A DNA stretch of 64,000 bases from Gammaproteobacteria bacterium (GTDB lineage Bacteria; Pseudomonadota; Gammaproteobacteria; DSM-16500): NCBI GenBank assembly GCA_014132615.1, contig BMAH01000015.1, positions 1-64,000 of the forward strand, in the 5' to 3' direction. Positions 37,359 to 47,150 of the stretch are shown here, one piece after another; position 1 is the stretch's first letter, and each line of letters starts with the position of its first letter. The notes beneath the pieces were generated by a model. That model was given only the letters and a program-made list of their open reading frames with translations, was not told where the DNA came from and ran no database searches. Made by a program: the position numbers and the translations under genes.

Positions 37359-39313
37359 TGTTTGGTTTTGTGCGTGGGGCTAAAGCCATCTATTTCGTAG
37401 AGGTTATAGTGCTTATTGTTGATAACAGTAGTCCTGACTATTCTCCCGAAAAAGCGATAATCTGCAGTGCTATGTTTTCCTTTTAAATAGCCTACTGTAC
37501 AATCAGGAGGCGTAGTAGATGGTTCAGTTTTACGGCTTTGTGTTTTATCAAGATCTTGCCCTGAGAGAATAAAACCTTTCTTTTTAATGCTGTTACCCAG
37601 CACCCTACCGTGTTCACACATTTTATGTAAGTGAATGCGAGCTAAGGCATGAGATGCTTTTAACATTTTATTGAGTTCTGGGTTAATAAAAACAAAAAGT
37701 TTACCACCGTAATTAGATTGCAACCTATAAACCTTAGAATGGGTTGTACTCGCATTAAAAACAGGGACTTGTCTATATCCCGGTTTATTCCAATCGATAA
37801 TCTCTGCAGTTTTTTTCTGAGTATTTGAGCCAGAGGTGCTTTGTTCAGGTGATGATTGTTGATAACGCTTAGGTTTTCTTGTAACGAACTCTTCAGGTAG
37901 GATGGCAGTTGAGGTGCAAGGTTCTGAACTGGAAGGTAAGCTTTCTTTCATCTTCTTTGGTATTACACTACTGCTAGGTGAAATTGTAGTTATTTTATTT
38001 ACTTCACGCCTTTCACATTCCGATTTCCATTCTACAGTACTTTTAATAAGTTTTTTTACAGAGGTATCTAATGTTTTTTCCAATTTAATTTTGTAGGCAG
38101 CTTTATCAGCGGTAAAAGCAATGCCTCGCAATCGTAAAATTTTAATGAGGGGTGATAAATGCTCAGAATTAACAATTTCAAAATAAATAGTATTTTTTCC
38201 GCTTTCTTCAATGATTTTAACCTTGAAAGATTCATCCTCATATTTTAGTAATTGATCATAAGTATCCTTAATCACCTGGTTTTTTAATACTTTTAAATTC
38301 TCTAGACAGGATTTTTCTTCACTGGTTAATGTTGTAATGAGTTTCTTATTTTTTCCTTTATTTGCTGCATTTAAACTTTTCTCAATAATCTGTTTTAGTA
38401 TCCTTGAAAAAAATAAAGCATGCTGACGATGGTTTTTTAATATGTCTTCTAGAGTGTTTCTAGTAAATTTCACAAAATATAATATGTTATAATCTTTATT
38501 TAAAAAATTATCTATCTTAGATAAATATTTTAAATAGGCTTGCTTTAAATCTCTGAAATTTTCTTTGGCTAGATTAACATCAATTACATAACTGTAATAC
38601 GTAAGCATAGCATCTATATGATTATTTATATTTAGATGTACTTTAAAGTCATGTAGACAGGTTTCTGCTAAGTCAAGTTTGTTACAGTTAATATAAAAGC
38701 TTATTATATTTTGATACGCATTCAAAAGCGTTTCATCTGTATTAATTTTTTGTTTTTTACCGTTTTTTTCTTCATGGCAATGGTTTTTTAAGAACGCTGA
38801 TAATTCTATTGTGCTAGAACAAAGTTGAATTGTCTCAGGATGAGGTTCATGACGGTCTAAGCTTATATTTATATATTCTTGCGCATTTTTTAAAATTTCA
38901 ATTATTACTTTAACTAAAGATGGGTTAATTGCTATATTTGCATCCCCAGCTGCTTTTTTAGCAGCCTGTAGCTTAAATAAAATATTCTCTACTACCATTT
39001 TAAGTTTTGGGAGCAGCGTATCTTGGCTATAAGCACTTTCTGAATAAGTTTTTATAATAAAGTTTTCAATATGGCTAATTAACTTGTCATATGAAGTGGC
39101 ATTATTTTGATTGCGTATGATATCTATTAAGGCACAGGTTAATTTCTTTTCTCCATTTTCCTCTTTAAGAATGCTAAGAGTTGCAGCATCTGTCTTAAGC
39201 CCTAAGCTTTTATTTAAGGGTAAAATGGGTATACTAAGCTCCTGGCAAATAATCCTTGCCAACTCCCAATTTACTTCTACCCTTTTATTTCTTGTTTTAC
39301 TCTTGCGCTGCAT
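37343..39313 (-). CDS. Orphan 656-aa protein, paralogue of the protein at 55050 (putative effector)
   Basis: No known family was recognised, but it aligns end to end with the 633-aa protein at 55050. The layout is a basic start (MQRKSKTRNKR), a helical region (about 15-355) of TPR-like pairs, and a small alpha/beta segment (about 365-425; RLRGIAFTADKAAYKIKLEK). A Ser/Thr linker with STSGS (492-496) precedes a C-terminal domain (about 527-650) with KVYRLQSNYGGKLFVFINPEL, then KKKGFIL, then DYRFFGRIV. There is no signal peptide. It is flanked by two genes that share another domain. The C-terminal domain is vaguely reminiscent of small RelE/HigB-type folds by motif order, a weak guess. Confidence 0.78.
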   Translation of the reverse strand: MQRKSKTRNKRVEVNWELARIICQELSIPILPLNKSLGLKTDAATLSILKEENGEKKLTCALIDIIRNQNNATSYDKLISHIENFIIKTYSESAYSQDTLLPKLKMVVENILFKLQAAKKAAGDANIAINPSLVKVIIEILKNAQEYINISLDRHEPHPETIQLCSSTIELSAFLKNHCHEEKNGKKQKINTDETLLNAYQNIISFYINCNKLDLAETCLHDFKVHLNINNHIDAMLTYYSYVIDVNLAKENFRDLKQAYLKYLSKIDNFLNKDYNILYFVKFTRNTLEDILKNHRQHALFFSRILKQIIEKSLNAANKGKNKKLITTLTSEEKSCLENLKVLKNQVIKDTYDQLLKYEDESFKVKIIEESGKNTIYFEIVNSEHLSPLIKILRLRGIAFTADKAAYKIKLEKTLDTSVKKLIKSTVEWKSECERREVNKITTISPSSSVIPKKMKESLPSSSEPCTSTAILPEEFVTRKPKRYQQSSPEQSTSGSNTQKKTAEIIDWNKPGYRQVPVFNASTTHSKVYRLQSNYGGKLFVFINPELNKMLKASHALARIHLHKMCEHGRVLGNSIKKKGFILSGQDLDKTQSRKTEPSTTPPDCTVGYLKGKHSTADYRFFGRIVRTTVINNKHYNLYEIDGFSPTHKTKQPTYF

Positions 39314-39505
39314 AGGATATTTCTCATTAGCTTAATTGTGGTCTTATTTTACACAGCAAATGGTTTTTATGCAAAAAATATGCATTTTCAGTTTTTGGTT
39401 ATTAAAACTAAGAAAATCAGGCACTTAGATATTCATTTTTTTGTAGGAGCATCAAATTCTTCTTAGCTTTAACTTCTAATTGCTAAAAAGAGGTATTTTT
39501 TACCG

Positions 39506-39534
39506 TTAAACCTTCTTTTAGTTAACCTTATAAT
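39506..39534 (+). promoter_or_regulatory. Sigma-70-like promoter for the 184-aa gene
   Basis: TTAAAC (39506-39511) and TATAAT (39529-39534) are separated by 17 bp. The -10 box is a perfect consensus and lies 27 bp before the start codon. An AAGGAG ribosome-binding site follows 6-7 nt before the ATG. Confidence 0.55.
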
Positions 39535-39560
39535 CGATAGCTGAATGAAAGGAGTTAAGT

Positions 39561-40115
39561 ATGTTGCCCCGTATAGAAAGAGATTTTGATATAAACGATA
39601 GAGAAGCATTTGGAATTATACAAACAGTGGAATCAAGGCAGGAGTTAATAAAGCAAACTTCTACCGTAATTATAACTACCACTAAAGGGTTAACGGCTAC
39701 TTATAAAGGTAGAGAAATTGATAATATTAAAGAAGGAGAGGAAGTTAGGCTAGATGGAAGAGAAATAGAGCGAAATGATAGTCGTTTAATCCATTTTTCA
39801 TTTGATCCATCCGCTCATGATCATAGAGATAAGCTCAGTAATAAAGACTTAGAATTTCTTAGTAGTCTTGAAGCAATTACTGGTATAGGTTTAAAAGTAA
39901 ATTTTAATGGACCTAATTCAGTACAAGATGAAGAGGCAGCAACATCCAACGAATCTTCTTCAACCCAAGAAAATTCCTCAGCTAAACATTCGAACTCGAC
40001 GCTGAGTAAAGTGATGAACTTAGGGCGTAAAGGCAGATCATTTACTATGTGGACTGATCCTGATTCTGGTGAAACTGAGTTGGAAATAACATCTGGATTT
40101 AAAAAGAACTCATAA
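39561..40115 (+). CDS. Small protein sharing the ankyrin-protein domain (184 aa)
   Basis: Residues 9-81 align with 313-379 of the ankyrin protein at 36035: FDINDREAFGIIQTVE against FNLYDVTQFGRIHTIE, and ERNDSRLIHFSF against EANDTRLLQFTF. The common features are a FG.I.T.E strand, a T..Y.G...I.......... block and an ND.RL..F.F end. After it come a helical segment, a Ser/Asn/Thr linker (about 128-148) and a short C-terminal FTMWTDPDSGETELEITS strand pair. No family was recognised and there is no signal peptide. A good promoter and AAGGAG site support expression. Confidence 0.75.
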   Translation: MLPRIERDFDINDREAFGIIQTVESRQELIKQTSTVIITTTKGLTATYKGREIDNIKEGEEVRLDGREIERNDSRLIHFSFDPSAHDHRDKLSNKDLEFLSSLEAITGIGLKVNFNGPNSVQDEEAATSNESSSTQENSSAKHSNSTLSKVMNLGRKGRSFTMWTDPDSGETELEITSGFKKNS

Positions 40116-40150
40116 TAATTATCTACAACTTACTTATTATTACGATCAAC

Positions 40151-40738
40151 TTACGGCTTTATTTTTCTAGCTTTAGCTCTTTCTATTGCTTCTTGAATAT
40201 AATTTCTTTTTTGTGACAAAGATTGTTGGGTCAGGCGAATTGATTTAATGTCCCTTTCTTTTTTTATGCGTTTTTCGCGATTATTAAATCGCGTTCTTGC
40301 TGCGTTAGCTTTTTCTCGGGTAATAGGTAAACCTTTTATTAAATCGATGCAATCAACAGGGCAAGCTGGAATACATAACTCGCACCCTGTACATTCAGAA
40401 GCAATCACAGTATGCATTTGTTTAGCGCTTCCGAGAATTGCATCAACAGGACAAACTTGTATGCATTTAGTGCAGCCTATGCATTCATGTTCGCGAATAG
40501 CGGCAAGTAATGGAGGTTTAGCTTTTTGCTGCATTTCATCAATAAAAGAAGATGCATCTTCATTTAGTAATTGCGCCAATGCAACTAGTGTTTCAACGCC
40601 TCCTGGGGGGCATAAATTAATAGGCGCTTTTTCAAATACGATTGCTTCTGCATAAGGCATGCAGCCTCCATGAGTACAAAGGCCGCATTGGGTTTGAGGC
40701 AGTAAATCATCTATTTGTTCAGGTGTGACTTTACTCAT
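40151..40738 (-). CDS. RnfB-like ferredoxin (electron transport protein)
   Basis: The 195-aa protein has the N-terminal RnfB Fe-S motif ([17 protein letters not shown] ... NLCPPGG) and two ferredoxin clusters, [12 protein letters not shown] and [13 protein letters not shown] basic helical tail follows ([12 protein letters not shown]). The membrane helix of true RnfB is missing, and no other rnf genes are near. It starts 3 bp after metG ends, so the two are co-transcribed. Such orphan RnfB-like proteins are known in gammaproteobacteria; a role in Fe-S or redox supply is inferred, not shown. Confidence 0.88.
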   Translation of the reverse strand: MSKVTPEQIDDLLPQTQCGLCTHGGCMPYAEAIVFEKAPINLCPPGGVETLVALAQLLNEDASSFIDEMQQKAKPPLLAAIREHECIGCTKCIQVCPVDAILGSAKQMHTVIASECTGCELCIPACPVDCIDLIKGLPITREKANAARTRFNNREKRIKKERDIKSIRLTQQSLSQKRNYIQEAIERAKARKIKP

Positions 40739-40741
40739 GAA

Positions 40742-42769
40742 TTATTTAACTTTCATACCTGGTTTTGCTCCTTCATCAGGGCTTACTAACCAAAGTTCGC
40801 TGCCACCCGGTCCTGCAGCAAGCACCATGCCTTCTGATAAACCAAAACGCATTTTACGTGGTGCGAGATTAGCTACGACTATGACATGTTTGCCAATTAA
40901 TGATTCTGGCTGATAAGCAGATTTAATGCCTGCAAAAATTTGTCTTTCACCATCACCGACGTCGACTTTTAATTGTAATAATTTATCTGCACCTTCAACG
41001 TGATTGGCTTCTAAAATTTTTGCTATACGCAAATCAATTTTGCCAAAATCTTCAATGTTAATATACTTTTTTTCACTAGCAACTTCTTCGGGTTTAGCTG
41101 TTGCTGCTGCGGGTTTTTCTAATTCTGCTTGAGTAGACATTTTTAAAGCCTCAATTTGTTTAGGATCTATGCGTTGCATTAAAGGTTTAAATTCTGCAAT
41201 GGTATGATCAAGTAAAGGGGTTTCCTTATCTTGCCATTGCAATGGTTTGATTTGTAAAAATTCTTCACTAGCTTTTGCTGTTTGTGGTAATACGGGTTTT
41301 AAATAAATCATTAATAGGCGAAATAAATTCACAGCCATCGTACAAATTGCTTGTACTTCTTTTTCACGATCCGCTTCTTTCATTAATGACCAGGGTTTTT
41401 TCTCATCTACGTATTGATTTGCTTTATCCGCTAACGCCATGATTTGCCGTATAGCTTGGCTGTATTCTAAGCGGTTTAACTTATCAGCAATCTCATTACC
41501 TGCTTCAGAAAATTGTTTGTAAAGTTCAGGCTCAGACAAAGTAGATGATAATTTCCCTGAGAAAAATTTATTTAAAAAACTCGCGGAGCGTGAAGCAATA
41601 TTGACAAATTTTCCGACTAAATCAGAATTAATTCGTTGAGTAAAATCATCGAAATTAATATCTAAATCTTCAATTCTATCACTTAATTTAGCGGCAAAAT
41701 AATAGCGTAAATATTCAGGTGGTAAATGATTTAAATACGTGCGGGCTTTGATAAATGTACCACGCGATTTAGACATCTTCTGTCCGTCAATGGTTAAAAA
41801 CCCATTCACGACTATTTCACTTGGCGTTCGGAAATTTGCACCGTGCAAAATAGCGGGCCAAAATAAAGCATGAAAATAAATAATATCTTTACCAATGAAA
41901 TGATAGAGTTCAGTTTTATCTTCGCTTTCCCAGTAATCAGAAAAATTTAACTCTTTACGTTTCTCGCATAGGTTTTTAAAACTAGCCATGTAACCAACGG
42001 GAGCATCTAGCCATACATAAAAATATTTATTTAGAGCACCAGGAATAGGAAAACCAAAATACGGCGCATCACGAGAAATGTCCCATTCTTTTAAGCCAGC
42101 TTCAAACCATTCATCTAATTTATTGATAACTTGTTCTTGTAAATGGCCTCGGCGTGTCCATTCTTTTAAAAATTCAGTGAAATTTTCTAATTTAAAAAAG
42201 TAATGCTCTGATTCTTTTTCTATAGGCTTTACACCGGATAAAACAGAGTAGGGATTAATTAATTCAGTAGGAGAGTAAGTTGTGCCACATACTTCGCAAC
42301 TATCACCGTATTGATCTTTGGCGCCGCACTTAGGGCATTCACCTTTAATATACCTATCAGGTAAAAACATATTTTTGACGGGATCGTAAAATTGTTTAAT
42401 AGTGCGAGTGCGAATATTATTTTTTTCTAGTTGGCGTTTGAAAATAAGTTCGACCAATTCTTTGTTCTCAGGGGAATGCGTCGTGTGAAAATTGTCGAAA
42501 TCCACTAAGAAATCAGCAAAGTCTTTAATTTGTTCCTGACGGATTTTTTCTATCATGGCTTCAGGCGTCATACCCAATTTTTCAGCTTGAATCATAATGG
42601 GTGTGCCGTGACTATCGCTACCGCAAATATAGAGGCAATCATGGCCTAGCATTTTTTGCAAACGCACCCACATATCACCCTGTATAGTGCCCACTAAATG
42701 ACCCAAGTGTAGGGTGCCATTTGCATAAGGTAGAGCATTAGTGGCTAATATTTTGCGCTTTGCTGCCAT
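40742..42769 (-). CDS. metG: Methionyl-tRNA synthetase
   Basis: MetG charges tRNA-Met. The 675-aa protein has the HIGH-type motif [14 protein letters not shown] near the N-terminus. A zinc knuckle ([18 protein letters not shown]) follows, then [10 protein letters not shown] and the anticodon-binding helical domain. A C-terminal EMAP-like tRNA-binding domain (about 570-675; [20 protein letters not shown]) is present. Length matches the dimeric E. coli enzyme. It is divergent from mrp. Confidence 0.98.
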   Translation of the reverse strand: MAAKRKILATNALPYANGTLHLGHLVGTIQGDMWVRLQKMLGHDCLYICGSDSHGTPIMIQAEKLGMTPEAMIEKIRQEQIKDFADFLVDFDNFHTTHSPENKELVELIFKRQLEKNNIRTRTIKQFYDPVKNMFLPDRYIKGECPKCGAKDQYGDSCEVCGTTYSPTELINPYSVLSGVKPIEKESEHYFFKLENFTEFLKEWTRRGHLQEQVINKLDEWFEAGLKEWDISRDAPYFGFPIPGALNKYFYVWLDAPVGYMASFKNLCEKRKELNFSDYWESEDKTELYHFIGKDIIYFHALFWPAILHGANFRTPSEIVVNGFLTIDGQKMSKSRGTFIKARTYLNHLPPEYLRYYFAAKLSDRIEDLDINFDDFTQRINSDLVGKFVNIASRSASFLNKFFSGKLSSTLSEPELYKQFSEAGNEIADKLNRLEYSQAIRQIMALADKANQYVDEKKPWSLMKEADREKEVQAICTMAVNLFRLLMIYLKPVLPQTAKASEEFLQIKPLQWQDKETPLLDHTIAEFKPLMQRIDPKQIEALKMSTQAELEKPAAATAKPEEVASEKKYINIEDFGKIDLRIAKILEANHVEGADKLLQLKVDVGDGERQIFAGIKSAYQPESLIGKHVIVVANLAPRKMRFGLSEGMVLAAGPGGSELWLVSPDEGAKPGMKVK

Positions 42770-42843
42770 GAAGCGTTTCCTTCATTGTTTATGGTTTAAA
42801 AAGTGCTAAAGTATAGCAAATTAAACAAAGTGTGGAGAGGTTT

Positions 42844-43938
42844 GTGTTAGAGAAAGCGATTGAGGCTAAATTAAGCGAATACCAAGATCCCTGCTTAGGC
42901 AAGGATTTTATTACTGCTAAGGCAGTAAAAAATATCCAGATTAATGAGCGCGGCGTCACTATCCAGTTAACTTTGGGTTATCCTAATTTAAGTGATCAAG
43001 AAAGACTCAGGATTGATTTAGAAAGACATCTAGCTTCTGTATTAAATGGCAAATCACTCGCTTTGCAAATTACAACACAAATAGAGCCTCATGCTGGAAA
43101 GCAAGGTATTCCAGCACTTAAGAATGTAAAAAACATTATTGCGGTAGCGTCAGGGAAAGGGGGAGTCGGTAAATCAACCGTGGCAGTGAATCTTGCTTTA
43201 GCGTTAGCCAAAGAAGGAGCGCAAGTGGGATTGCTGGATGCAGATATCTACGGTCCTAGCCAACCAGCTATGTTGAACGCATTGGGTGAAAAGCCAGTCG
43301 TAGAGGGTAAATCCCTGCAGCCTATCAAACGCCATGGCATACAAAGTATGTCCATAGGTTATTTAATTGATGCAACAGCGCCCATGGTTTGGCGCGGTCC
43401 AATGATAGGCAAAGCATTGCAACAATTGTTACAAGATACAGAATGGCAAGATTTAGATTATTTAATTATCGATTTGCCGCCAGGGACGGGCGATATACAA
43501 TTAACCCTTTGTCAAAAAATTCCTGTTAGTGGTGCGGTGATGGTGACAACACCTCAAGATTTGGCGTTACATGACGTGCGTCGTGCATGCGAAATGTTTA
43601 ATAAATTAAACGTGCCCATTTTAGGCGTCATAGAAAATATGAGTGTTTATCATTGTGATAATTGTGGTCATGAACAAGCTTTATTTGGCACAGGCGGCGG
43701 TGAGTTATTAGCAAAAGAATACGGTGTTAATCTGCTGCAAAAAATTCCTTTGGATATTAAAATTCGTACTATGACAGATAGTGGTCATCCACCTGTCGTA
43801 CAAAATCCTAAGAGCCATCAAGCGAATGCATTTTTTAATGCAGCGCGTAAAGTAGCTGCGCGGTTATCACTTGAATCAAAAGATTATTCCAAACGCTTCC
43901 CTAAAATTGTTGTGCAACATGATAAAAAAGAGGAGTAA
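42844..43938 (+). CDS. mrp: Iron-sulfur cluster carrier protein Mrp/ApbC
   Basis: Mrp is a P-loop ATPase that carries Fe-S clusters to target proteins. The start is taken as GTG 42844, because GGAG lies 6 nt upstream of it; a GTG 12 bp earlier overlaps that site. The 364-aa protein has an N-terminal DUF59/MIP18-like domain, the deviant Walker A VASGKGGVGKSTVAVNLA, LLDADIYGPSQP, and the bridging cysteine pair in YHCDNCGHEQ. It is divergent from metG and 3 bp before dcd. Confidence 0.96.
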   Translation: MLEKAIEAKLSEYQDPCLGKDFITAKAVKNIQINERGVTIQLTLGYPNLSDQERLRIDLERHLASVLNGKSLALQITTQIEPHAGKQGIPALKNVKNIIAVASGKGGVGKSTVAVNLALALAKEGAQVGLLDADIYGPSQPAMLNALGEKPVVEGKSLQPIKRHGIQSMSIGYLIDATAPMVWRGPMIGKALQQLLQDTEWQDLDYLIIDLPPGTGDIQLTLCQKIPVSGAVMVTTPQDLALHDVRRACEMFNKLNVPILGVIENMSVYHCDNCGHEQALFGTGGGELLAKEYGVNLLQKIPLDIKIRTMTDSGHPPVVQNPKSHQANAFFNAARKVAARLSLESKDYSKRFPKIVVQHDKKEE

Positions 43939-43941
43939 GTC

Positions 43942-44508
43942 ATGAGTATTAAATCAGACAAATGGATACGTCGCATGGTAGAACAATATAATATGATTTC
44001 ACCATTTGAACCTAGACAAGTGCGTCAGGGAGAGAACGGTAAGATTGTATCGCATGGCACTTCTAGCTACGGCTACGATATTCGTTGTGCAAATGAATTC
44101 AAAATTTTTACTAACATTAATTCAGCTGTCGTTGATCCTAAAAATTTTGCTGCGAATAGCTTTGTTGATTTAAAAGCCGATGTTTGCATTATTCCACCTA
44201 ATTCATTTGCCTTAGCAAGAAGTGTTGAATACTTTCGTATTCCACGTAATGTGTTAGTGATTTGCTTAGGCAAATCAACTTATGCGCGCTGCGGTATTAT
44301 TGTCAATGTGACACCGCTTGAACCAGAATGGGAAGGGCATATTACTTTAGAATTTTCAAATACAACGCCATTGCCTGCAAAGATTTATGCAAATGAAGGT
44401 GTGGCGCAATTATTATTTTTAGAATCAGATGAAGAGTGTGAAACGTCTTACAAAGATAGAGGCGGTAAGTACCAAGGTCAGCAAGGCGTTACCTTGCCTA
44501 TTACTTAA
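43942..44508 (+). CDS. dcd: dCTP deaminase
   Basis: Dcd converts dCTP to dUTP for thymidylate synthesis. The 188-aa protein has [13 protein letters not shown], the catalytic region [31 protein letters not shown] with the active Glu, and [12 protein letters not shown] near the C-terminus. Length is typical. It follows mrp by 3 bp and is closed by a strong terminator. Confidence 0.97.
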   Translation: MSIKSDKWIRRMVEQYNMISPFEPRQVRQGENGKIVSHGTSSYGYDIRCANEFKIFTNINSAVVDPKNFAANSFVDLKADVCIIPPNSFALARSVEYFRIPRNVLVICLGKSTYARCGIIVNVTPLEPEWEGHITLEFSNTTPLPAKIYANEGVAQLLFLESDEECETSYKDRGGKYQGQQGVTLPIT

Positions 44509-44512
44509 ATAC

Positions 44513-44543
44513 AAACCCGGTAATATGCATTGCCGGGTTTTTT
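44513..44543 (+). terminator. Rho-independent terminator after dcd
   Basis: AAACCCGGTAAT / ATTGCCGGGTTT form a 12-bp stem (one G-U pair) with a 4-nt loop and lead into a T tract. It begins 4 bp after the dcd stop codon. Confidence 0.9.
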
Positions 44544-44617
44544 AGCATTGCTCTAGTTTTTACCATTTATACCAATAATGCTATTACCTCATGGTGATTC
44601 TTAAATCTCCTCTTAAT

Positions 44618-44637
44618 TAATTATTGATTAATAATTA
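44618..44637 (+). promoter_or_regulatory. AT-rich inverted repeat upstream of ankyrin gene
   Basis: TAATTATT and AATAATTA form an 8-bp dyad with a 4-nt spacer, about 107 bp before the ATG at 44744. It lies within a wholly AT-rich leader. It could be an operator for the effector-like gene or simply composition. Confidence 0.25.
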
Positions 44638-44743
44638 GATTTTGGTGTTCTTTAACCCGTAGTTTATACGGTACCTATTTTTATCATATATGTTTAAAAT
44701 TCATACAAAATAAAATAATTTGTAACTTAGAGAGAGTATTGCC

Positions 44744-46648
44744 ATGTCTAAAGCGAGAACGGTATCTATCACTCAAGCCGGTTTATTAAAAGAAATTAAC
44801 CATTGCCTTAAAGTTCGTGATGCTAGCCTGTCTAATTGGACAAAATTTTTGATTAGCTTAGGTGTTTCTAATTCTGAAAATAATCAAAAACGGTTTGCAA
44901 GGGTAAAGGGTGTAAAGGTTACAGGAAAAAATGAAATTGCTTTGCAACAGTTATGGAATACCACCCTTGATTTTAACCAGTTGCTTGAAACAGGCGATAC
45001 GTTGCTTCATGTTGCATTTGAAGACGATTTGCCAGCAGTGATGAAAAAATTAATTCAATATGGAGCAAGTCCATTAGTAGCTAATAAAGACGGAAAGACA
45101 GTTTTAGATTTGGCTTTAGATAAGTTGTTTTCTATAGATTCTAAACATGAACAAGCAGAGCTCATACAAGTATTAATGCAAAAGCCATGGAAGAGTGAAG
45201 AAGATGATGAAGAAAGTATTAAAGTAGTTAGTGACATTGAAAGTAGTTTTAAAAAATGGGTAGAAGAAGTGTGGAATAGTTGGGGATGGCAGTTATCATT
45301 CAGTAAAACTAAGGAAAAACGTATTGCTGCTATAAAAGAGGAGCTTAAAGACAAGCTTGCTGAATTAGCTAGAATTTCTAAAAACAAAGGAAAAATGAAG
45401 GAGTGTGAGAGTGATATAGAAGAATTGCCGGCTGATGTTAAGTATCCTTTATTGAAACTTCATTTAACACAAACCAATTTACATCGAGAAAAGCTCGTAA
45501 TAAGTGAAGAGTTTGTTAATGCTTTATTGCATGATATGTATCAAAATATTATCGTGGCTCTTATTGAGCAAAGTGGCAGATTTGCATTAGAACCTAAAAC
45601 GCCTACTGAGCATGTTTTAGCTATCTTTTGGGGATTGATCGCATCTATTCCTATGCTAAGTAAAGCTTCACATGGTTGTCGCCTTCTTCATGAGACTGTA
45701 AGTCATGTATTAGAAGATACAACAAGCCTTGCCTATGCTGCTTATGGATTGGAGTCGACAGAGAAGTTGGCTGAAGTTTTTCATCATACTTTTCATCTTT
45801 TAGAAGAGAAAGTTCCTCAGTTTGAAAATAAAGTGCATGATTTGGAACATAAAATATTGCACTTGATGGAAGTTGTTAAAGCAGATAATTCCGCTGTTAA
45901 TTTAACCAAACATTTCATTGGCAGTGAAGCAAATCGAGTACGGTTAGAAAAATTAGTAAGGTATTTTTTCTGTGTTTATTCAGATATTATTTTTGAATTA
46001 AATGCTAAAGACAGAGCTATCTTTAGAAAAGCGTTATGCGACATCATCGTGGATGTTTTAAGACAGTCAGATTGTAATGTAAACGTTGGATGTTTTAACG
46101 AAAGAGTTTTGTCTTGGATTATTAACTCTTATAAATCTGTTACTAAGTCTTACCCCAATATTAGCTTACGCGGCGAATCACATCCAGCACAAGATTTTAT
46201 TTTTAATGCCGGTATTGCTTGTCTTGATGAGGAAGGTCAACTAGCTTTGTTTGATTTAGAATATGAAAGCTTGCATGTTAAAACTAAGGGATGCATTTAC
46301 GGATATCGTCTTGCCACTACAGATGAAGCCAGACATGCAAATGACTATTTTGATGGTAAAAAGGTTGATGCGAAATTCTCTATACGCTCTTTGGACCCCA
46401 GCTTCCCATGCAGAGCATTTGTTCGTCAGTGGTTGCCACAAACAACCCGACAGCAGGTTGTGATGGAAAATCAATTAATAGAACTACAAAAAAGAGATGA
46501 AGAAAAGGCATTAGAGATAGATGCTTTAACAAAAGAGATGCAAGAAATGAAGGGATTGCTTCTGAAAGCCGGACTTTTTAAGTTAGCTAAACCTGCAACT
46601 CAGTTTAGTGCTGCAAATACATCGGAAAATCATGCAAGAATAGGATAA
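44744..46648 (+). CDS. Ankyrin and coiled-coil protein, putative effector (634 aa)
   Basis: Residues 84-128 hold ankyrin-type units (GDTLLHVAFEDDLPAVMKKL, then DGKTVLDLALDKL). A Lys/Glu-rich coil follows near 185-225, then a long helical region with a histidine-rich patch (EVFHHTFHLLEEKVPQFENK). A separate region at about 475-570 (HPAQDFIFNAGIACLDEEGQ ... RAFVRQWLPQTTRQ) is not recognised. A C-terminal coiled coil (about 572-610) precedes the tail. There is no signal peptide. GAGAGAG lies before the ATG. It is a single gene after the dcd terminator. An effector role is inferred from repeats and context. Confidence 0.78.
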   Translation: MSKARTVSITQAGLLKEINHCLKVRDASLSNWTKFLISLGVSNSENNQKRFARVKGVKVTGKNEIALQQLWNTTLDFNQLLETGDTLLHVAFEDDLPAVMKKLIQYGASPLVANKDGKTVLDLALDKLFSIDSKHEQAELIQVLMQKPWKSEEDDEESIKVVSDIESSFKKWVEEVWNSWGWQLSFSKTKEKRIAAIKEELKDKLAELARISKNKGKMKECESDIEELPADVKYPLLKLHLTQTNLHREKLVISEEFVNALLHDMYQNIIVALIEQSGRFALEPKTPTEHVLAIFWGLIASIPMLSKASHGCRLLHETVSHVLEDTTSLAYAAYGLESTEKLAEVFHHTFHLLEEKVPQFENKVHDLEHKILHLMEVVKADNSAVNLTKHFIGSEANRVRLEKLVRYFFCVYSDIIFELNAKDRAIFRKALCDIIVDVLRQSDCNVNVGCFNERVLSWIINSYKSVTKSYPNISLRGESHPAQDFIFNAGIACLDEEGQLALFDLEYESLHVKTKGCIYGYRLATTDEARHANDYFDGKKVDAKFSIRSLDPSFPCRAFVRQWLPQTTRQQVVMENQLIELQKRDEEKALEIDALTKEMQEMKGLLLKAGLFKLAKPATQFSAANTSENHARIG

Positions 46649-46656
46649 GGAAGAAT

Positions 46657-46677
46657 AAGCCCTCTCATAGAGGGCTT
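46657..46677. terminator. Terminator between ankyrin gene and ihfB
   Basis: AAGCCCTCT / AGAGGGCTT form a 9-bp stem with a 3-nt loop between two convergent genes. T tracts on both sides are short, so it is likely bidirectional. Confidence 0.7.
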
Positions 46678-46682
46678 TAAAA

Positions 46683-47021
46683 TCAATCTGTTTCGTCGTC
46701 TAATTCGGCTTGAGAAACAGCTTCAATAGGCACTTGACGATTATTGTTAACTTTTTCACGCAATTCTTTACCGGGCTTAAAATGCACGGCATATTTAGGA
46801 TTAGTTACTAATTTTTCACCTGTTTTAGGATTGTGGGCACGACGTGGTGGGCGAAAATGAAGGTTGAAGCTGCCAAACCCGCGTATTTCAATTCTTCCGC
46901 CATTGCTCAATGTTTCACTCATGTATTCGATAATATGATTAACACTGAGAGCGATATCCTTCTCGGGAAGATGGGGAAACTGTTTGCTGAGTTCGACTAT
47001 GAGTTGTGATTTAATCAGCAT
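46683..47021 (-). CDS. ihfB: Integration host factor subunit beta
   Basis: IHF is a DNA-bending heterodimer used in recombination, replication and transcription. The 112-aa protein has the beta-subunit pattern KSQLIVELSKQFPHLPEKDI, RIEIRGFGSFNLHFRPPRRA and NPKTGEKL with the intercalating Pro. It ends HFKPGKELREKV, then an acidic tail of about 20 residues beyond the usual end (QAELDDETD). The IhfA partner is not in this window. Confidence 0.95.
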   Translation of the reverse strand: MLIKSQLIVELSKQFPHLPEKDIALSVNHIIEYMSETLSNGGRIEIRGFGSFNLHFRPPRRAHNPKTGEKLVTNPKYAVHFKPGKELREKVNNNRQVPIEAVSQAELDDETD

Positions 47022-47150
47022 GTTATTCAGCCGCCTCCTTATAAGTCCATTCTTTCAATATAACTCAATGGCTTAGCAAGTCAAGCAAACCGCGATTTTG
47101 GGCTAAATTTAGCGCTTTTTTTGCCTATAAGCTATAGGTATATGTTTTTT

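Noticed and set aside
40248-40655. Open frame of 135 codons antisense to the RnfB-like gene
   Set aside because: It mirrors the Cys-rich ferredoxin coding strand and has no start signal.
46256-46474. Overlapping frames on both strands inside the 634-aa ankyrin gene
   Set aside because: Both lie within a continuous long gene and have no independent signals.
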